Assembly (NCBI GenBank): GCA_020200675.1
Contig: JAIVIG010000339.1
Location: 1 to 6,092, forward strand
DNA from: Actinomycetota bacterium
GTDB lineage: Bacteria > Actinomycetota > Rubrobacteria > Rubrobacterales > Rubrobacteraceae
DNA length: 6,092 nt
Reading direction: 5' to 3'
Shown here one piece after another: positions 5,631 through 6,092 of this stretch. Both the position numbers and the translations under genes were made by a program. The notes under the pieces were generated by a model. It did not search any database, was not told the DNA's origin, and saw only the letters and a program-made list of their open reading frames with translations. Each line of letters opens with the position of its first letter. Positions within the stretch are counted from its first letter, which is position 1.

Positions 5631-6092
5631 CTAGCTGAAGAACAGGGTGACGAGGAGGGGCACGACGACGATGACCGCGTTCAACCTCACCAGGTGGATA
5701 AAGGTTACGACCACCGTGTCGGCGCGCGCCTCGTCGGCGGTCGAGATGACCGCGCTTATGGCCCCGGGGGAAGAGGCGAGGGTCGCCGTCGGCAGATCGT
5801 AGTTGAAGAACCTCACGAGCAGCCAGCTCATCGCGAACCAGAGTACCATCTGGGTTGAGATGATCAGGGCGCCCGCCCCGGCGACCTGCAGGATCTGGCC
5901 CAGAAAATCGCCCGAGACCCCGAGCCCTATGACCACACCGCTTATGACCTGTACGCCGAGCTGAAACTTCCCGACCGGCACGGTCCTCTCCGTGAGCAAC
6001 CTGAAGGCGGCCGAACAGACCAGAGCTCCGATTATCCCGCCGGCCGGCAGCGAAGTGGCGATACCGATCAACCCGCCCACGATCCCCCACGG
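5631..6092 (-). CDS. AbrB-family (AbrB_dup) membrane protein (partial, N-terminus beyond window)
   Basis: The frame is open to the right edge, giving 153 visible residues ending at TAG 5631. It is a very hydrophobic multi-span protein of the Pfam AbrB family (putative ammonia monooxygenase or transporter-like; often mislabelled as a transcriptional regulator, and unrelated to the Bacillus DNA-binding AbrB). Visible family marks: LPAGGIIGALVCSAAFRLL (about 15-33), FQLGVQVISGVVIGLGVS (43-60), the signature ATLASSPGAISAV (103-115) followed by an acidic ADEARADTVVV stretch, and a final FIHLVRLNAVIVVVPLL helix (131-147). I estimate about five membrane segments. Full-length members carry two such repeats (about 340-380 residues); this stretch matches one whole repeat, so it is either the C-terminal repeat or a short one-repeat form. 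A GTG at 6080 is an in-frame candidate start but would cut into the first helix, so I treat the gene as incomplete. Substrate unknown. Confidence 0.85.
   Translation of the reverse strand, partial: PWGIVGGLIGIATSLPAGGIIGALVCSAAFRLLTERTVPVGKFQLGVQVISGVVIGLGVSGDFLGQILQVAGAGALIISTQMVLWFAMSWLLVRFFNYDLPTATLASSPGAISAVISTADEARADTVVVTFIHLVRLNAVIVVVPLLVTLFFS

Noticed and set aside
1..6092. Search for CRISPR arrays, tRNA/rRNA genes, transposases, integrases, or toxin-antitoxin and defence genes
   Set aside because: No direct-repeat arrays, no tRNA-like or rRNA sequence noticed, and every long real frame is housekeeping or metabolic. A covariance-model scan was not possible by eye, so small RNAs cannot be excluded.

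Overview
This 6.1 kb window is gene-dense, high-GC bacterial chromosome. Gene order, frequent GTG/TTG starts, tight overlaps and GC-driven shadow frames on the opposite strand point to an Actinomycetota lineage. I lean towards Rubrobacter or a relative; that is inference from general character, not a database match. I see no rRNA, tRNA, CRISPR array, insertion sequence or phage gene.

Layout: a leftward block starts near 4672 and runs off the left edge: acpS (holo-ACP synthase), nnr (bifunctional NAD(P)HX epimerase/dehydratase), a YedJ-type HD phosphohydrolase, a two-CBS-domain protein, alr (alanine racemase), and a small two-helix membrane protein cut by the window edge. acpS/nnr overlap by 4 bp (GTGA), nnr/HD overlap or nearly touch, CBS/alr are 7 bp apart, and alr/membrane protein overlap by 1 bp (TGATG). 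The only real gap is about 98 bp between the HD and CBS genes, so the block may be two transcription units. Rightward from 4724, divergent from acpS, lies a YegS/DgkB-type lipid kinase. It meets, tail to tail, the C-terminal part of an AbrB-family membrane protein that enters from the right edge.

Biology: acpS, nnr and alr are a recurrent actinobacterial housekeeping neighbourhood (acyl-carrier activation, repair of damaged NAD(P)H, D-alanine for peptidoglycan), often followed by tsaE/tsaB-type genes beyond the left edge. The lipid kinase fits an envelope/lipid theme. The less expected parts are the HD hydrolase and the CBS protein placed between nnr and alr. No clearly new biological system is visible. 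The most useful leads are that HD/CBS insertion, the unrecognised membrane protein coupled to alr, and the possibility that the AbrB protein is a short single-repeat form.
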